Shown one piece after another: positions 19,069-28,045 of a stretch of DNA of 64,000 bases. The stretch's first letter is position 1. Each line of letters starts with the position of its first letter. The DNA is taken from the NCBI RefSeq assembly GCF_008931845.1, contig NZ_CP044535.1, positions 744,001 to 808,000 on the forward strand, given 5' to 3'. Both the position numbers and the translations under genes were made by a program. This DNA comes from Borrelia maritima (GTDB taxonomy: Bacteria; Spirochaetota; Spirochaetia; Borreliales; Borreliaceae). A model generated the notes under the pieces. The model was given only the letters and a program-made list of their open reading frames with translations, was not told where the DNA came from and ran no database searches.

Positions 19069-20412
19069 GTGTATAGAATTAAAAATGAAAATTTAGATTT
19101 TAAAATAGATAGTTTGGGGGAATGCAAACAAAATAATCCTTTGATTGATTTTTATGCTAGTGAAGGTTCTTCATATTTTGTTAATGAAAAAAATAAAATT
19201 AAGTTTAGTGTATATAGAAATGAGGAAAAGGGAGATCGGTATGAAGATGTTCTTTTAGAAAAAGCTGGGCCTAGAGAAAAAATTTATTTTGTGCCCAGAC
19301 ACGTTAAAGCTGCTATTACCACTTGTGGGGGGCTTTGTCCTGGTTTTAACGATGTTATTCGCTCTATTGTGCGAACTTTATGGAAAATTTATGGAGTTCG
19401 CAATATTTATGGAGTAAAATTTGGATATCAAGGTCTTCTTCCTGAATCAAATTCACCTTTTATTAATCTTAATCCAGATGTTGTTGATGATATTAATAAA
19501 TTTGGAGGCACTATTCTTGGTTCTTCAAGAGGCGGTATTAAGCCTGTGGAAATAGTTGACACTTTAGAGAGAATGAACATTAACATGATTTTTAACATTG
19601 GTGGAGATGGCACTCAAAAGGGATCTCTTCTTATTGCTGAGGAAATAGAAAAAAGAAATTTAAAAATAGCAGTTGTAGGTATCCCTAAAACTGTAGACAA
19701 TGATTTTATGTTTGTTCAAAAATCTTTTGGATTTGAGACTGCTGTAGAACAAGCAGTTGCAGCTGTTGCTGGTGCTCATTTTGAAGCCAATAGTGCTTAC
19801 AATGGTATTGGACTTGTTAAAGTCATGGGGCGAGATTCTGGCTTTATTGCTGCTCACACTGCGCTTTCTTCTAATGATGTTAATTTTTGTTTAATTCCGG
19901 AGCTTGATTTTGATATAGAAGGTCCTAATGGATTTCTTGTTCATCTTGAAAGGCGACTCTTAGAGAAAGAAAGCTTAGAAGAAATTCCTCATGCAGTAAT
20001 ATTGATAGCAGAAGGAGCAGGCCAAAAGTATTTTGATCATTTCCCTAAAAAAAAAGACGATTCTGGGAATTTGCTTTATGAGGATATTGGGCTTTATATT
20101 AAAGATAAAATTACTGAATATTTTAAAGCAAAAAATATACAATTTACTCTTAAATACATTGATCCCAGCTATATTATTAGAAGTTCGCCTGCTAATGCTA
20201 GCGATTCGCTTTATTGTGCTAGGCTTGGTTCGAACGCTGTTCACGCTGCAATGTCTGGCAAAACAAAAATGCTGATTAGTTTGTGGAGTACAAAATTTGT
20301 ACATATACCGATTAAAATGGCGGTAATTGATAGAAATAAGGTTAATCCAAATGGTTCTTTTTGGAGAGATGTTCTCTCAAGCACAGGACAACCAATTAGT
20401 ATGAAGAATTAA
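19069..20412 (+). CDS. pfk: 6-phosphofructokinase, predicted ATP-type by active-site residues
   Basis: PFK phosphorylates fructose 6-phosphate in glycolysis, the main energy route of Borrelia. The 447-residue protein belongs to the long PFK group. It shows TTCGGLCPGFND, GGDGTQKG (Asp180, Gly181), PKTVDND (Lys207) and MGRDSGFIA. In the family, Gly at the position after GGD indicates ATP use, whereas PPi enzymes carry Asp there; Lys before TVDND occurs in both. The pattern resembles trypanosomal ATP-PFK. GTG 19069 is chosen because AAAGGAG (19056-19062) is six bases upstream; TTG 19066 is the alternative. I recall that Borrelia has a second, PPi-dependent PFK elsewhere. Confidence 0.9.
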   Translation: MYRIKNENLDFKIDSLGECKQNNPLIDFYASEGSSYFVNEKNKIKFSVYRNEEKGDRYEDVLLEKAGPREKIYFVPRHVKAAITTCGGLCPGFNDVIRSIVRTLWKIYGVRNIYGVKFGYQGLLPESNSPFINLNPDVVDDINKFGGTILGSSRGGIKPVEIVDTLERMNINMIFNIGGDGTQKGSLLIAEEIEKRNLKIAVVGIPKTVDNDFMFVQKSFGFETAVEQAVAAVAGAHFEANSAYNGIGLVKVMGRDSGFIAAHTALSSNDVNFCLIPELDFDIEGPNGFLVHLERRLLEKESLEEIPHAVILIAEGAGQKYFDHFPKKKDDSGNLLYEDIGLYIKDKITEYFKAKNIQFTLKYIDPSYIIRSSPANASDSLYCARLGSNAVHAAMSGKTKMLISLWSTKFVHIPIKMAVIDRNKVNPNGSFWRDVLSSTGQPISMKN

Positions 20413-20434
20413 ATTTAATTTATTTACTTTTCTT

Positions 20435-21769
20435 TTATTTTGCAGCATTTCCAGCAATATTTAATATGTCCCAGGTTCTTGAAAATGGCGGAGAGTATGA
20501 GAAGTCCATCATTCCCAATTCTCTTGTTGTAAGTTTTGAATAGATTGCAATTGATAAAGCATGGATTCTTATTACGGCTCCATTTTTTCCTATTGCTTGT
20601 GCTCCAAGGATTATTTTTGTATTTTCCTCATAAATTAATTTAATATAAATGTCTTCTGGGTCTGGATAATAATTTGTATGATTTTTATCTTTTATAAGAA
20701 TTGTTTTATATTTCAATTTAAGCTTTTTTGCATCTTTTTCTGTAAGTCCTGTTCTTGCAGCTTCTAAAGACAGAATCTTAATTGAAGCTGAGCCCAATGT
20801 ACCTTTAAATGGAACATGATTGCCAGCTAGATTTTCACCCACTATTCTTCCAAGCTTATTGGCTGTTGTTGCCAGTGGTATGTATTCGTTTTGTTTGCTT
20901 ACTATATTATAAATGGTTGCACAATCTCCTGCAGAAAAAATATTTTTTATGCTAGTTTCTCCATATTCATTTACAATTATTGCTCCATTTGCGGTAGTTT
21001 TAAGCTGATTTTCCAAAAATTCAGTGGCAGGTTTTATTCCAGTGGCAAGTATAACAACGTCAGCTTGATAAGTATTTTTGTTTGTTACTACTCCTTCTAC
21101 CTTTTTTTCTCCTATTAAACTTTTTACAAATTCACTTGTATGAAGATTAACTCCTTTTTCTATTAGTTCTTCTTCCATTATTTTAGCTATTTCTTCGTCA
21201 AAGGAATCTATGAGGACGTGTTTGTCTAGTTGAATTAATCTTACATTTTTTCTTTTATTTTTTGCTGCTTCTATCATTTCAATTCCAATATATCCAGCAC
21301 CAATTATTACTATATTTTTAATCTCTTCTTTATTCATTAAAGTTTTTATTTTTTGACCGTCTTCTAAATTTCTCAGTGTATAAAAATTTTTTAGATTGAT
21401 ATTGTCAATTGGCGGAATAATAGGTTTTGCACCAGTTGCTATCATGAGTTTGTCGTAAGCATTGCTTAAAATTTTTCCTGCTTTTTGATTTTTTACTGTA
21501 ATTGTATTGCTTTTTGTATCTACTTTGATAACTTCGTGGTTAGTTTTAACAGAGATCCCAGTTTTTTCGAATTCTTTTTTTGTTCTTGAGATCATTGTAT
21601 TTGGATTGTCAAAAAATCCTCCTATAAAGTAAGGCAAGCCACAAGTTCCAAAAGATACAATATTTGTTTTTTCATAAATAGTAATGTCTAAATTTTTGTT
21701 TAAGCGTTTTGCTTTAGCTGCTGCACTAGTCCCTGCTGATGTGCCTCCAATAATTATTATTTTCATCAT
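20435..21769 (-). CDS. coADR: Coenzyme A-disulfide reductase
   Basis: This FAD enzyme uses NAD(P)H to reduce CoA disulfide, keeping CoA as the main low-molecular-weight thiol in organisms without glutathione. The 444-residue protein has an N-terminal FAD motif (IIIIGGTSAGTSAAAKAKR). The single redox cysteine lies in SFGTCGLPYFIGG (Cys43), and a second Rossmann fold for NAD(P)H has IVIIGAGYIGIEM. FAD contact is made at IFSAGDCA. The single cysteine marks CoADR/NADH-oxidase-like enzymes rather than glutathione reductases. It lies 11 bases after the cystine/dicarboxylate symporter gene in the same direction. Either of two tandem ATGs could be the start. Confidence 0.93.
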   Translation of the reverse strand: MMKIIIIGGTSAGTSAAAKAKRLNKNLDITIYEKTNIVSFGTCGLPYFIGGFFDNPNTMISRTKKEFEKTGISVKTNHEVIKVDTKSNTITVKNQKAGKILSNAYDKLMIATGAKPIIPPIDNINLKNFYTLRNLEDGQKIKTLMNKEEIKNIVIIGAGYIGIEMIEAAKNKRKNVRLIQLDKHVLIDSFDEEIAKIMEEELIEKGVNLHTSEFVKSLIGEKKVEGVVTNKNTYQADVVILATGIKPATEFLENQLKTTANGAIIVNEYGETSIKNIFSAGDCATIYNIVSKQNEYIPLATTANKLGRIVGENLAGNHVPFKGTLGSASIKILSLEAARTGLTEKDAKKLKLKYKTILIKDKNHTNYYPDPEDIYIKLIYEENTKIILGAQAIGKNGAVIRIHALSIAIYSKLTTRELGMMDFSYSPPFSRTWDILNIAGNAAK

Positions 21770-21780
21770 TGTTTTTCCAT

Positions 21781-23172
21781 TTATTTTGTTACAAATTCTT
21801 TTTTGTTGTATATATTCTGGTTAAATTGTTTAAGTTTTTTCGCAGATATAACACCAGCAAGCATTGAGCCGCCTACATTAACAGCTGTTCTTCCCATGTC
21901 AATTAAAGGTTCAACAGATATTACAAGTCCGACCAACCCTACTGGAAAGTTCATTGCCGAGAGTACCATTAATGAAGCTGTTGTTGCGCCTCCACCAGCT
22001 CCAGCAGCTCCAAATGAAGTTATTATTATTAATCCAAGAAGTGTGAGTATAAATGAAGCATCTGTAGGATTTATTCCTTGGGTTGGTGCTATCATCATTG
22101 CGAGCATAGCAGGGTGAAGTGCTGCACAACCATTTTGCCCAATTGATGTTCCAAATGAGCTTGATAAATTTGCTATTCCTTCGCTTACTCCTAGGTTTTT
22201 GGTTTGAATTTCTATATTAATAGGTATTGTTGCAGCACTAGACCTAGATATGAATGCAAATGATAGTGCTGGAGATATTTTTTTTATAAAAGTAATTGGG
22301 TTTAATTTGTTTATTGCAATTAATGTCATGTGCATAAGAAATGTAAGGCCTATAGCAATATAGGAAGCAATTACAAATTCTCCAAGCTTTATTATGCTTT
22401 TGAATTCACTTGTTGCCGCAATTTTTGTCATTAAAGCTAATATAGCATAAGGGGTTAGCTTTAAAATAGAAGTTACTACTCCCAATATTGTATCTTGAAG
22501 CGTTAATATTATTTTTTTAAAAAATTTCATTGATTCCGGCTTTTTTATAGATGTTTTAAGGGCAGCTATTCCTATGATAGCTGATAATATTACAACTCCA
22601 ATTGTTGAATTTTTTCTAAGTCCTGCCAAGTCTTCAAATATATTTTGTGGAATAAGTTCTGTGATTTTTTTTGTAATTGGCGTTTGATTTAATATTTCAA
22701 GGCCTTTTTGCAATTTTTCACCTTGTGAAATTTCGCTGGCTCCTGCTTGCAGTCCTTCAGCTGTTAATCCTAATATTAATGCAGTGAAAATGCCTATTAT
22801 TGCAGCAATGCCTGCTGTAAATATTAGCGTTACTATTACAAGTAGACTCATTTTCCCAACATCTTTACTGTTAGTTAATTTTATTATTGCAGAGATTATT
22901 GATGTTATTATTAAGGGGGTTATAACCATTTTAAGAAGTCTTACGTATCCATCGCCTAAAATATTTATCCAATTGACAGTTTCGTTTGTTATAGATGAAT
23001 TTGTGCCATAAAAATATTGGATAGTCATTCCAAATGCTATTCCTATTATTAATGATATAAATACTCTTTTTGTAAAAGAAACATTTTTTTTCTTGCAAAG
23101 ATAAATTATGCTTATTAAAATAAGCATAATTACAATATTAATTAATGTATACAATATACTTACCTTATCCAT
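21781..23172 (-). CDS. Dicarboxylate/amino acid:cation symporter (TcyP-like)
   Basis: This is an inner-membrane secondary transporter of the DAACS (GltP) family. The 463-residue protein has about eight membrane helices. It has the serine-rich hairpin ISRSSAATIPI and the hairpin-2 segment NLSSSFGTSIGQNGCAALHPAMLA. The GQNGCA-x-x-PAMLA pattern resembles cystine symporters of the TcyP/YdjN type more than glutamate GltP, as far as I can judge by eye; annotations often say gltP. It sits directly upstream of CoA-disulfide reductase, a thiol-redox partner that fits cystine import. Substrate remains inferred. Confidence 0.85.
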   Translation of the reverse strand: MDKVSILYTLINIVIMLILISIIYLCKKKNVSFTKRVFISLIIGIAFGMTIQYFYGTNSSITNETVNWINILGDGYVRLLKMVITPLIITSIISAIIKLTNSKDVGKMSLLVIVTLIFTAGIAAIIGIFTALILGLTAEGLQAGASEISQGEKLQKGLEILNQTPITKKITELIPQNIFEDLAGLRKNSTIGVVILSAIIGIAALKTSIKKPESMKFFKKIILTLQDTILGVVTSILKLTPYAILALMTKIAATSEFKSIIKLGEFVIASYIAIGLTFLMHMTLIAINKLNPITFIKKISPALSFAFISRSSAATIPINIEIQTKNLGVSEGIANLSSSFGTSIGQNGCAALHPAMLAMMIAPTQGINPTDASFILTLLGLIIITSFGAAGAGGGATTASLMVLSAMNFPVGLVGLVISVEPLIDMGRTAVNVGGSMLAGVISAKKLKQFNQNIYNKKEFVTK

Positions 23173-23236
23173 TCTTACCTCTTGTATAAGCTTAGTGCAT
23201 TCTTTTTTAAACTTAAGGGTATATATTAAAAATTAA

Positions 23237-24829
23237 TTAATCTTGCTTTAATAATTTTTTAGAGTAAGATTCTATTACTTCATCTTCAAAAGTATCGTTT
23301 TTTAAAATTTGATTTGCAAGAATTTTTCCTAGCTGAACTCCTTCTTGGTCGAATGAGTTTATATTTAATAAAAATCCCTCAAACATTACTTTATTCTCAT
23401 AATGGGAGAGTATTGCTCCTATTGCATAAGGTGTTAATTCTTTTGAATATATTAGTGCAGAAGGCCTCTCGCCTTTAAAATTTTTATTTTTATTACTATT
23501 TTCTTTACCTTTTGAAAATGCTATTATTTGCGCTATTAAATTTGATTTTAATTTGTCATTACTTGAGCTATTATCAGTTATTACATCTTCTTTAAGTTGT
23601 GTTTCATTAAAACCTATGAAATCCATTGGAACTATATCTGTTCCTTGATGAAGCATTTGAAAGAATGAGTGCTGAACATCAGTTCCAATGCCTCCCCAAA
23701 TTATTCTTACGGTTTTGTAGTTTATTGTTTCGTTAAATCTGTTTACACTTTTCCCATTACTTTCCATTTCAAGTTGTTGTAAGTGAAGATAAAAATTTTC
23801 CATTGCTTTAGAATAAGCAATAATGCAATTGCTAGTGTAATTGAGAACATTTCTTTCATATATACTAATCAGTGCTGCCAAAAGAGGTGCATTGTTTTTT
23901 ACGTTTTTATTTAATGATTTTCTATCAGCCTTATTAGCTCCTTTTATAATTTCTTTTACAATTTTTTCTGTGAAACAAAGAGTAAGTAGCGCAAGTCCAA
24001 CTGCTGATGTTGGAGAAAATCTCCCACCTATTGAATCGTGCATAAAGAAATATTCAAGATATCCTTTTTCTTCTAGCGCTAACATACTATCTTTTAATGT
24101 TATAATAACCATTTGTTTTTTATATTCTTTTATGCCATTTAATTTTAATTTGTTTATTAAGAATTGCATATTAGCTTTAGTTTCTAATGTATTTCCACTT
24201 TTTGAGACAATGATAAAAAGTGTTTCATCAATATTAATACTATTTAACAATTCTTCTGATTCATCTGGATCAATATTTGAAATAAAATAACCATTCATTA
24301 AGGTCAGATTGTGTTTTTTTGCATAGTTTTTTATTGAGCTGTAAAGAGCTTTTGGCCCTAGACTGGATCCACCAATTCCTATTTGAACTACATTTTTAAA
24401 CTTTTTACCATTTGCACTTTTAATATTCCCAGAATGGATTTGCTTTGAAAAATTATATATTTTTTCAAGTTCTGATTGGAAAAACTCTCTCATATTTTCT
24501 TTATTGTCTTCTATTACGTCTTTGCCAATTTGTCCTCTTGTAAGGTGATGCAGTACCTTTCTATTTTCACTAATATTAATCTTTTCCCCATTAAGTACTT
24601 CTTTATATTTTTCTATTAAATTTGCTTCATCGCTTAAATTTTGAAAAATTTTAAGGTGGTTTTCATTAATTTGCTTTGAAGCATAATTATAATGTACGCT
24701 CTCTCCTTCTATTGTAATGTCGTATTCTTTTATTCTTTCCCCGGTTAATGCAGTCTTGAGCATTTCTGGAGCAATTCCTTCAAGGATTTTAAAATTTTCA
24801 AGTTCATTAAGATTTTTGTAATTCATCAT
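23237..24829 (-). CDS. pgi: Glucose-6-phosphate isomerase
   Basis: Pgi interconverts glucose 6-phosphate and fructose 6-phosphate in glycolysis. The 530-residue protein has the family blocks GIGGSSLGPKALY, SKSGNTLETKANMQFL, DSIGGRFSPTSAVGL and the C-terminal EGVQLGK. ATG at 24829 is chosen because GAGG (24837-24840) is seven bases upstream. A GTG two codons earlier would sit almost on the ribosome-binding site. It belongs to the minus-strand run PBP1a, ParB-like, pgi, symporter, coADR, and follows the ParB-like gene by 21 bases. Confidence 0.96.
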   Translation of the reverse strand: MMNYKNLNELENFKILEGIAPEMLKTALTGERIKEYDITIEGESVHYNYASKQINENHLKIFQNLSDEANLIEKYKEVLNGEKINISENRKVLHHLTRGQIGKDVIEDNKENMREFFQSELEKIYNFSKQIHSGNIKSANGKKFKNVVQIGIGGSSLGPKALYSSIKNYAKKHNLTLMNGYFISNIDPDESEELLNSINIDETLFIIVSKSGNTLETKANMQFLINKLKLNGIKEYKKQMVIITLKDSMLALEEKGYLEYFFMHDSIGGRFSPTSAVGLALLTLCFTEKIVKEIIKGANKADRKSLNKNVKNNAPLLAALISIYERNVLNYTSNCIIAYSKAMENFYLHLQQLEMESNGKSVNRFNETINYKTVRIIWGGIGTDVQHSFFQMLHQGTDIVPMDFIGFNETQLKEDVITDNSSSNDKLKSNLIAQIIAFSKGKENSNKNKNFKGERPSALIYSKELTPYAIGAILSHYENKVMFEGFLLNINSFDQEGVQLGKILANQILKNDTFEDEVIESYSKKLLKQD

Positions 24830-24850
24830 AAACACACCTCTTACTATGAT

Positions 24851-25252
24851 TTAAATTTTTCTATTTTTTCTTTTACACATGTTTTTAATTTTTAAGATAA
24901 TAAATTTAAGGAATCTTATTATTAGATTGCTTTCAGAATAAATTTTTAAGTAAGCTTCCCCTTCGTTTGCTTCACTTCTTGTAAATGATTTTCTAACATT
25001 ATTCTCATCAAGCTCAATTTCAAGTAAAGTTTTTTTGTTTTCAATTGATATTACCTTTACTTCAACCTCTTTGTAGCCAAGTTCTTTTAAGGCTTGGTAC
25101 CTTCTAAATCCCGCTATCAAATTTTGATTTTTATCTATTATTATTGGATAAATTAACCCGTGTTTTGTAATGCTGTTTTTAAGATTTTCAATGTCTCCTA
25201 TATTTTTTCTAATTCTTTTTTTTATTTTTATTTGATCGATATCTATTAACAT
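24851..25252 (-). CDS. Small ParB/sulfiredoxin-fold protein without DNA-binding domain
   Basis: The 133-residue protein has the N-terminal ParB/Spo0J nucleotide-binding fold: IRKNIGDIENLKNSI, GLIYPIIIDKN, and AGFRRYQALKELGYKEV, which matches the ParB GERRxRA box with Phe for Glu. ParB-family N domains bind and hydrolyse CTP when they act as clamps. The helix-turn-helix and dimerisation domains of chromosomal ParB are missing; the rest is a basic tail. It starts six bases after the PBP1a stop and is followed closely by pgi. The role is unknown; a stand-alone regulatory or nuclease-like member is possible. Confidence 0.75.
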   Translation of the reverse strand: MLIDIDQIKIKKRIRKNIGDIENLKNSITKHGLIYPIIIDKNQNLIAGFRRYQALKELGYKEVEVKVISIENKKTLLEIELDENNVRKSFTRSEANEGEAYLKIYSESNLIIRFLKFIILKIKNMCKRKNRKI

Positions 25253-25258
25253 ATTGTT

Positions 25259-28045
25259 TTAATCCAATTGGATATCTTCTCCATTGACGTCTTTATTGTT
25301 CATTTTTTCATTTTCATTGTTATTTAAATTTAATTCTTTTGTGTTTTGTGATTCTGTGTTTGGTTCATTAACAAGGACTTCGTCTTCAATGTCTTTGGTA
25401 TTTTTTAAAAGCATTTTTTCGTTGTTATTGGTGATGTTATCATTAGTATTATTCATTGTGTCTTCTTGTAAGCTTTGATTTTCTATTTCATTTAAAGGTT
25501 CTTGAGTGTTCATCTTTATTTCATCTTCACTTTTATTTTCTTCATTATTGTTAATGTTTCCAAGATCACTGTTATTGTTGATATTGTTGTTTAGACTTTC
25601 AAGATTATTATCAAGATATTCAAATTCAGGAGTGTCAAAATTTATTTCATCGTTATTATTGATTTCATCAATTCCATATATGTTAAATTCTATTGTATTT
25701 TTAAATTCTAGCTTATTTTCATAATATTTTGATTTTTCAATTGGCTGAGTGCCGGAAATAAATAGTTCATTTATTATTTTTTCCTCAGCAACTCCTTCTG
25801 GTAATAGCCCTGTTTCTGTTTGTACAGGGATGCTAATTATTCCTTCAGGTTTTACAAAAACTTTTTTAGGCAAGTTTTTGTGATATTCTGCCATGAATTC
25901 TCCCCAACTGGGGCCTGCCAATCCTGTTCCTGTCCCTGATGTTCCTAGTGAATATCCTTTTTTATCAAATCCAACCCAAAATGCTGTTGTTATATAAGGA
26001 GAGTATCCTATTGCCCATCCGTCTGCCCAATTTTGAGTTGTGCCAGATTTTCCAGCAATGTCAGATTTAAAATTTTTGAGATTTGTATATCTTTGATTTG
26101 CTAAGGTTCCATATTGAATTGTTGATTTCATCATATCTGTAATGATATAAGCGGCTTGAGGAGAAACTATTTGGGTTTGGTGTGATTTGCTTTTAATTTT
26201 GGCCAATATGCTTGCTTCTTCATTTGCTATTATTCTTCCAGTTCTGTCTTCAATGTATCTTATTGCATAAGGTTCGATTTGGTTACCACTATTCCCTAAA
26301 ATTGCAAAGGCTCTTGCCATTTGGATTGGAGAAACCGATATTACACCGAGTGCTAATGGATAAACTTTTGGAAACGTTTTTTCTATTTCTTTTGGATCTG
26401 TTATTCCCAGTAGTTTTGAAGAGTAGTCAATCGCAGAGTCAAAGCCTAGCTTGTCTAATATTCTTAATGCTGGAATATTTAAAGACAAAGCCAATGCTTG
26501 GCGTGTTAAAACGTTGCCTCTCCATTTACCACCATAATTCCCTGGGGCATAAACTTCTCCTCTTTTATTTAAAAATGCTACCGGAGAGTCTGAAAACATT
26601 GTGGCAGCTGTTATTTTTTTTAGATCAATTGCGGCTGCAAAGTATAACGTTTTAAATGCGCTTCCAGGTTGAACTTTTGCTTGTGTAGCGCGATTAAATT
26701 CATTGTCTTTAGCATGTCCGCTTCCTCCAACCATGGCTCTTATTGCTCCGCTTGTTGTGTCTATTGCTACCATTGCTCCTTCAGGCTGTGCAATGAGTTT
26801 TGGTGTTAATTTATTTTTGATAATGTATTCTTTTGTTGCTTTATCTATCTTATCAATCCCAAGTATAGCTCCAAAGCTTGCAATTAGATCAATATTGTCT
26901 TCGTAAAATTTTCTTTGTCTAAGTTTTTTATATTGCCTTCCATTTATTCTTAAATTTTTAATTCCTAATAAATCTGAGATTGCATCTACTACAGGCACAA
27001 TTTCTGAATTAATAGTTATTGTTTCAGATGATCTGTTTAAATTGTGCATTGTTCTTGCTTTGTTAATCATATCGTTTGTAACTTTATCTGCATATTTTTG
27101 TGCTTCAAGGTCAAGAGTTGAATATATTGAGTATCCATCTTTATATATGTTTGCGCCGTCTGGTAAATGTTTTAGTATTTTTTGCCTTATGTATTCAGAA
27201 AAATAGGGAGCCTGATCTTTTTTATTTGAAATTGCAGATGTATCAGCCATTCTAGTCCAATCATAATTTTGCCAATATTCATTAAATTCTTTTTCAGCAA
27301 TTTCGGCCTTAACTATTCCCTTTGATACAACTTGGTTTAAAACCGCGCGTTGTATTTTTTTTGAAAATTCTGGATTGTAAAGTGGTGAATAAAGCTTTGC
27401 ATTTGGAAGTTGGATTATCATCATTACGGATTCTGCTGTGTTGATTTTATTTACACTTTTGCCGAAAAAGAATTTTGATGCTGCAACTATCCCATAGTTT
27501 CCATTTCCAAAATAAACTTTATTAAGGTACTTTTCTAGTATTTCGTATTTGGAGAGTTTTTTTTCAAGTTGAATTGCCCACCATATTTCATTAAGTTTCC
27601 TCAAAATAGATCTTCTTGCTTGATTTGTGTAGAGAAGCTTTGCAAGTTGTTGGGTTAATGTACTGCCCCCTGAAAAATATCTACCAAGAACAATATTAAA
27701 TGCAGCCCTAAGTATTCCTATTAGGGAAAACCCTCGATGAGAAAAAAACCCAATATCTTCTCTTATTAAAAGTGTATTAATTAGATTATCAGGCATTTTT
27801 CTCAAGGGCATTAATTCTCTATTCTCATCAGATATAAATTGAGTTATTAGTTTTCCATTAATGTCTAAAAGTCTTGAAGGAATTGCTGGGTTTACATACC
27901 CAAAATTTTTATCTTTTTGTATGTTTATAGTCTTAGATATTGCTAATGATAGCGCGATAATAGAAAAGCTAACTGAGAAATATGTTAAATAAATAAGTAG
28001 CTTATGTATATTTATTGTGTTCAATTTAAGGTTATTTAATTTCAT
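25259..28045 (-). CDS. Bifunctional class A penicillin-binding protein 1a with Asn-rich tail
   Basis: This enzyme polymerises and cross-links peptidoglycan. The 928-residue protein has one N-terminal membrane anchor (about 14-38) and a GT51 glycosyltransferase domain (REDIGFFSHRG, GGSTLTQQLAK, EKYLNKVYFGNGNYGI). The transpeptidase domain has Ser462-x-x-Lys465 (PGSAFK), SLN (about 517) and KSGTTQ. About the last 130 residues are low-complexity, dominated by Asn, Asp, Glu and Lys. They lie outside the cytoplasmic membrane if the usual topology holds. It heads a minus-strand operon running to coADR and is divergent from plzA. Length exceeds typical PBP1a only because of the tail. Confidence 0.93.
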   Translation of the reverse strand: MKLNNLKLNTINIHKLLIYLTYFSVSFSIIALSLAISKTINIQKDKNFGYVNPAIPSRLLDINGKLITQFISDENRELMPLRKMPDNLINTLLIREDIGFFSHRGFSLIGILRAAFNIVLGRYFSGGSTLTQQLAKLLYTNQARRSILRKLNEIWWAIQLEKKLSKYEILEKYLNKVYFGNGNYGIVAASKFFFGKSVNKINTAESVMMIIQLPNAKLYSPLYNPEFSKKIQRAVLNQVVSKGIVKAEIAEKEFNEYWQNYDWTRMADTSAISNKKDQAPYFSEYIRQKILKHLPDGANIYKDGYSIYSTLDLEAQKYADKVTNDMINKARTMHNLNRSSETITINSEIVPVVDAISDLLGIKNLRINGRQYKKLRQRKFYEDNIDLIASFGAILGIDKIDKATKEYIIKNKLTPKLIAQPEGAMVAIDTTSGAIRAMVGGSGHAKDNEFNRATQAKVQPGSAFKTLYFAAAIDLKKITAATMFSDSPVAFLNKRGEVYAPGNYGGKWRGNVLTRQALALSLNIPALRILDKLGFDSAIDYSSKLLGITDPKEIEKTFPKVYPLALGVISVSPIQMARAFAILGNSGNQIEPYAIRYIEDRTGRIIANEEASILAKIKSKSHQTQIVSPQAAYIITDMMKSTIQYGTLANQRYTNLKNFKSDIAGKSGTTQNWADGWAIGYSPYITTAFWVGFDKKGYSLGTSGTGTGLAGPSWGEFMAEYHKNLPKKVFVKPEGIISIPVQTETGLLPEGVAEEKIINELFISGTQPIEKSKYYENKLEFKNTIEFNIYGIDEINNNDEINFDTPEFEYLDNNLESLNNNINNNSDLGNINNNEENKSEDEIKMNTQEPLNEIENQSLQEDTMNNTNDNITNNNEKMLLKNTKDIEDEVLVNEPNTESQNTKELNLNNNENEKMNNKDVNGEDIQLD

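Noticed and set aside
26212..26655. A 147-codon plus-strand frame inside the PBP1a gene
   Set aside because: Leu/Phe/Ser-rich low-information sequence antisense to the conserved transpeptidase domain; no ribosome-binding site.
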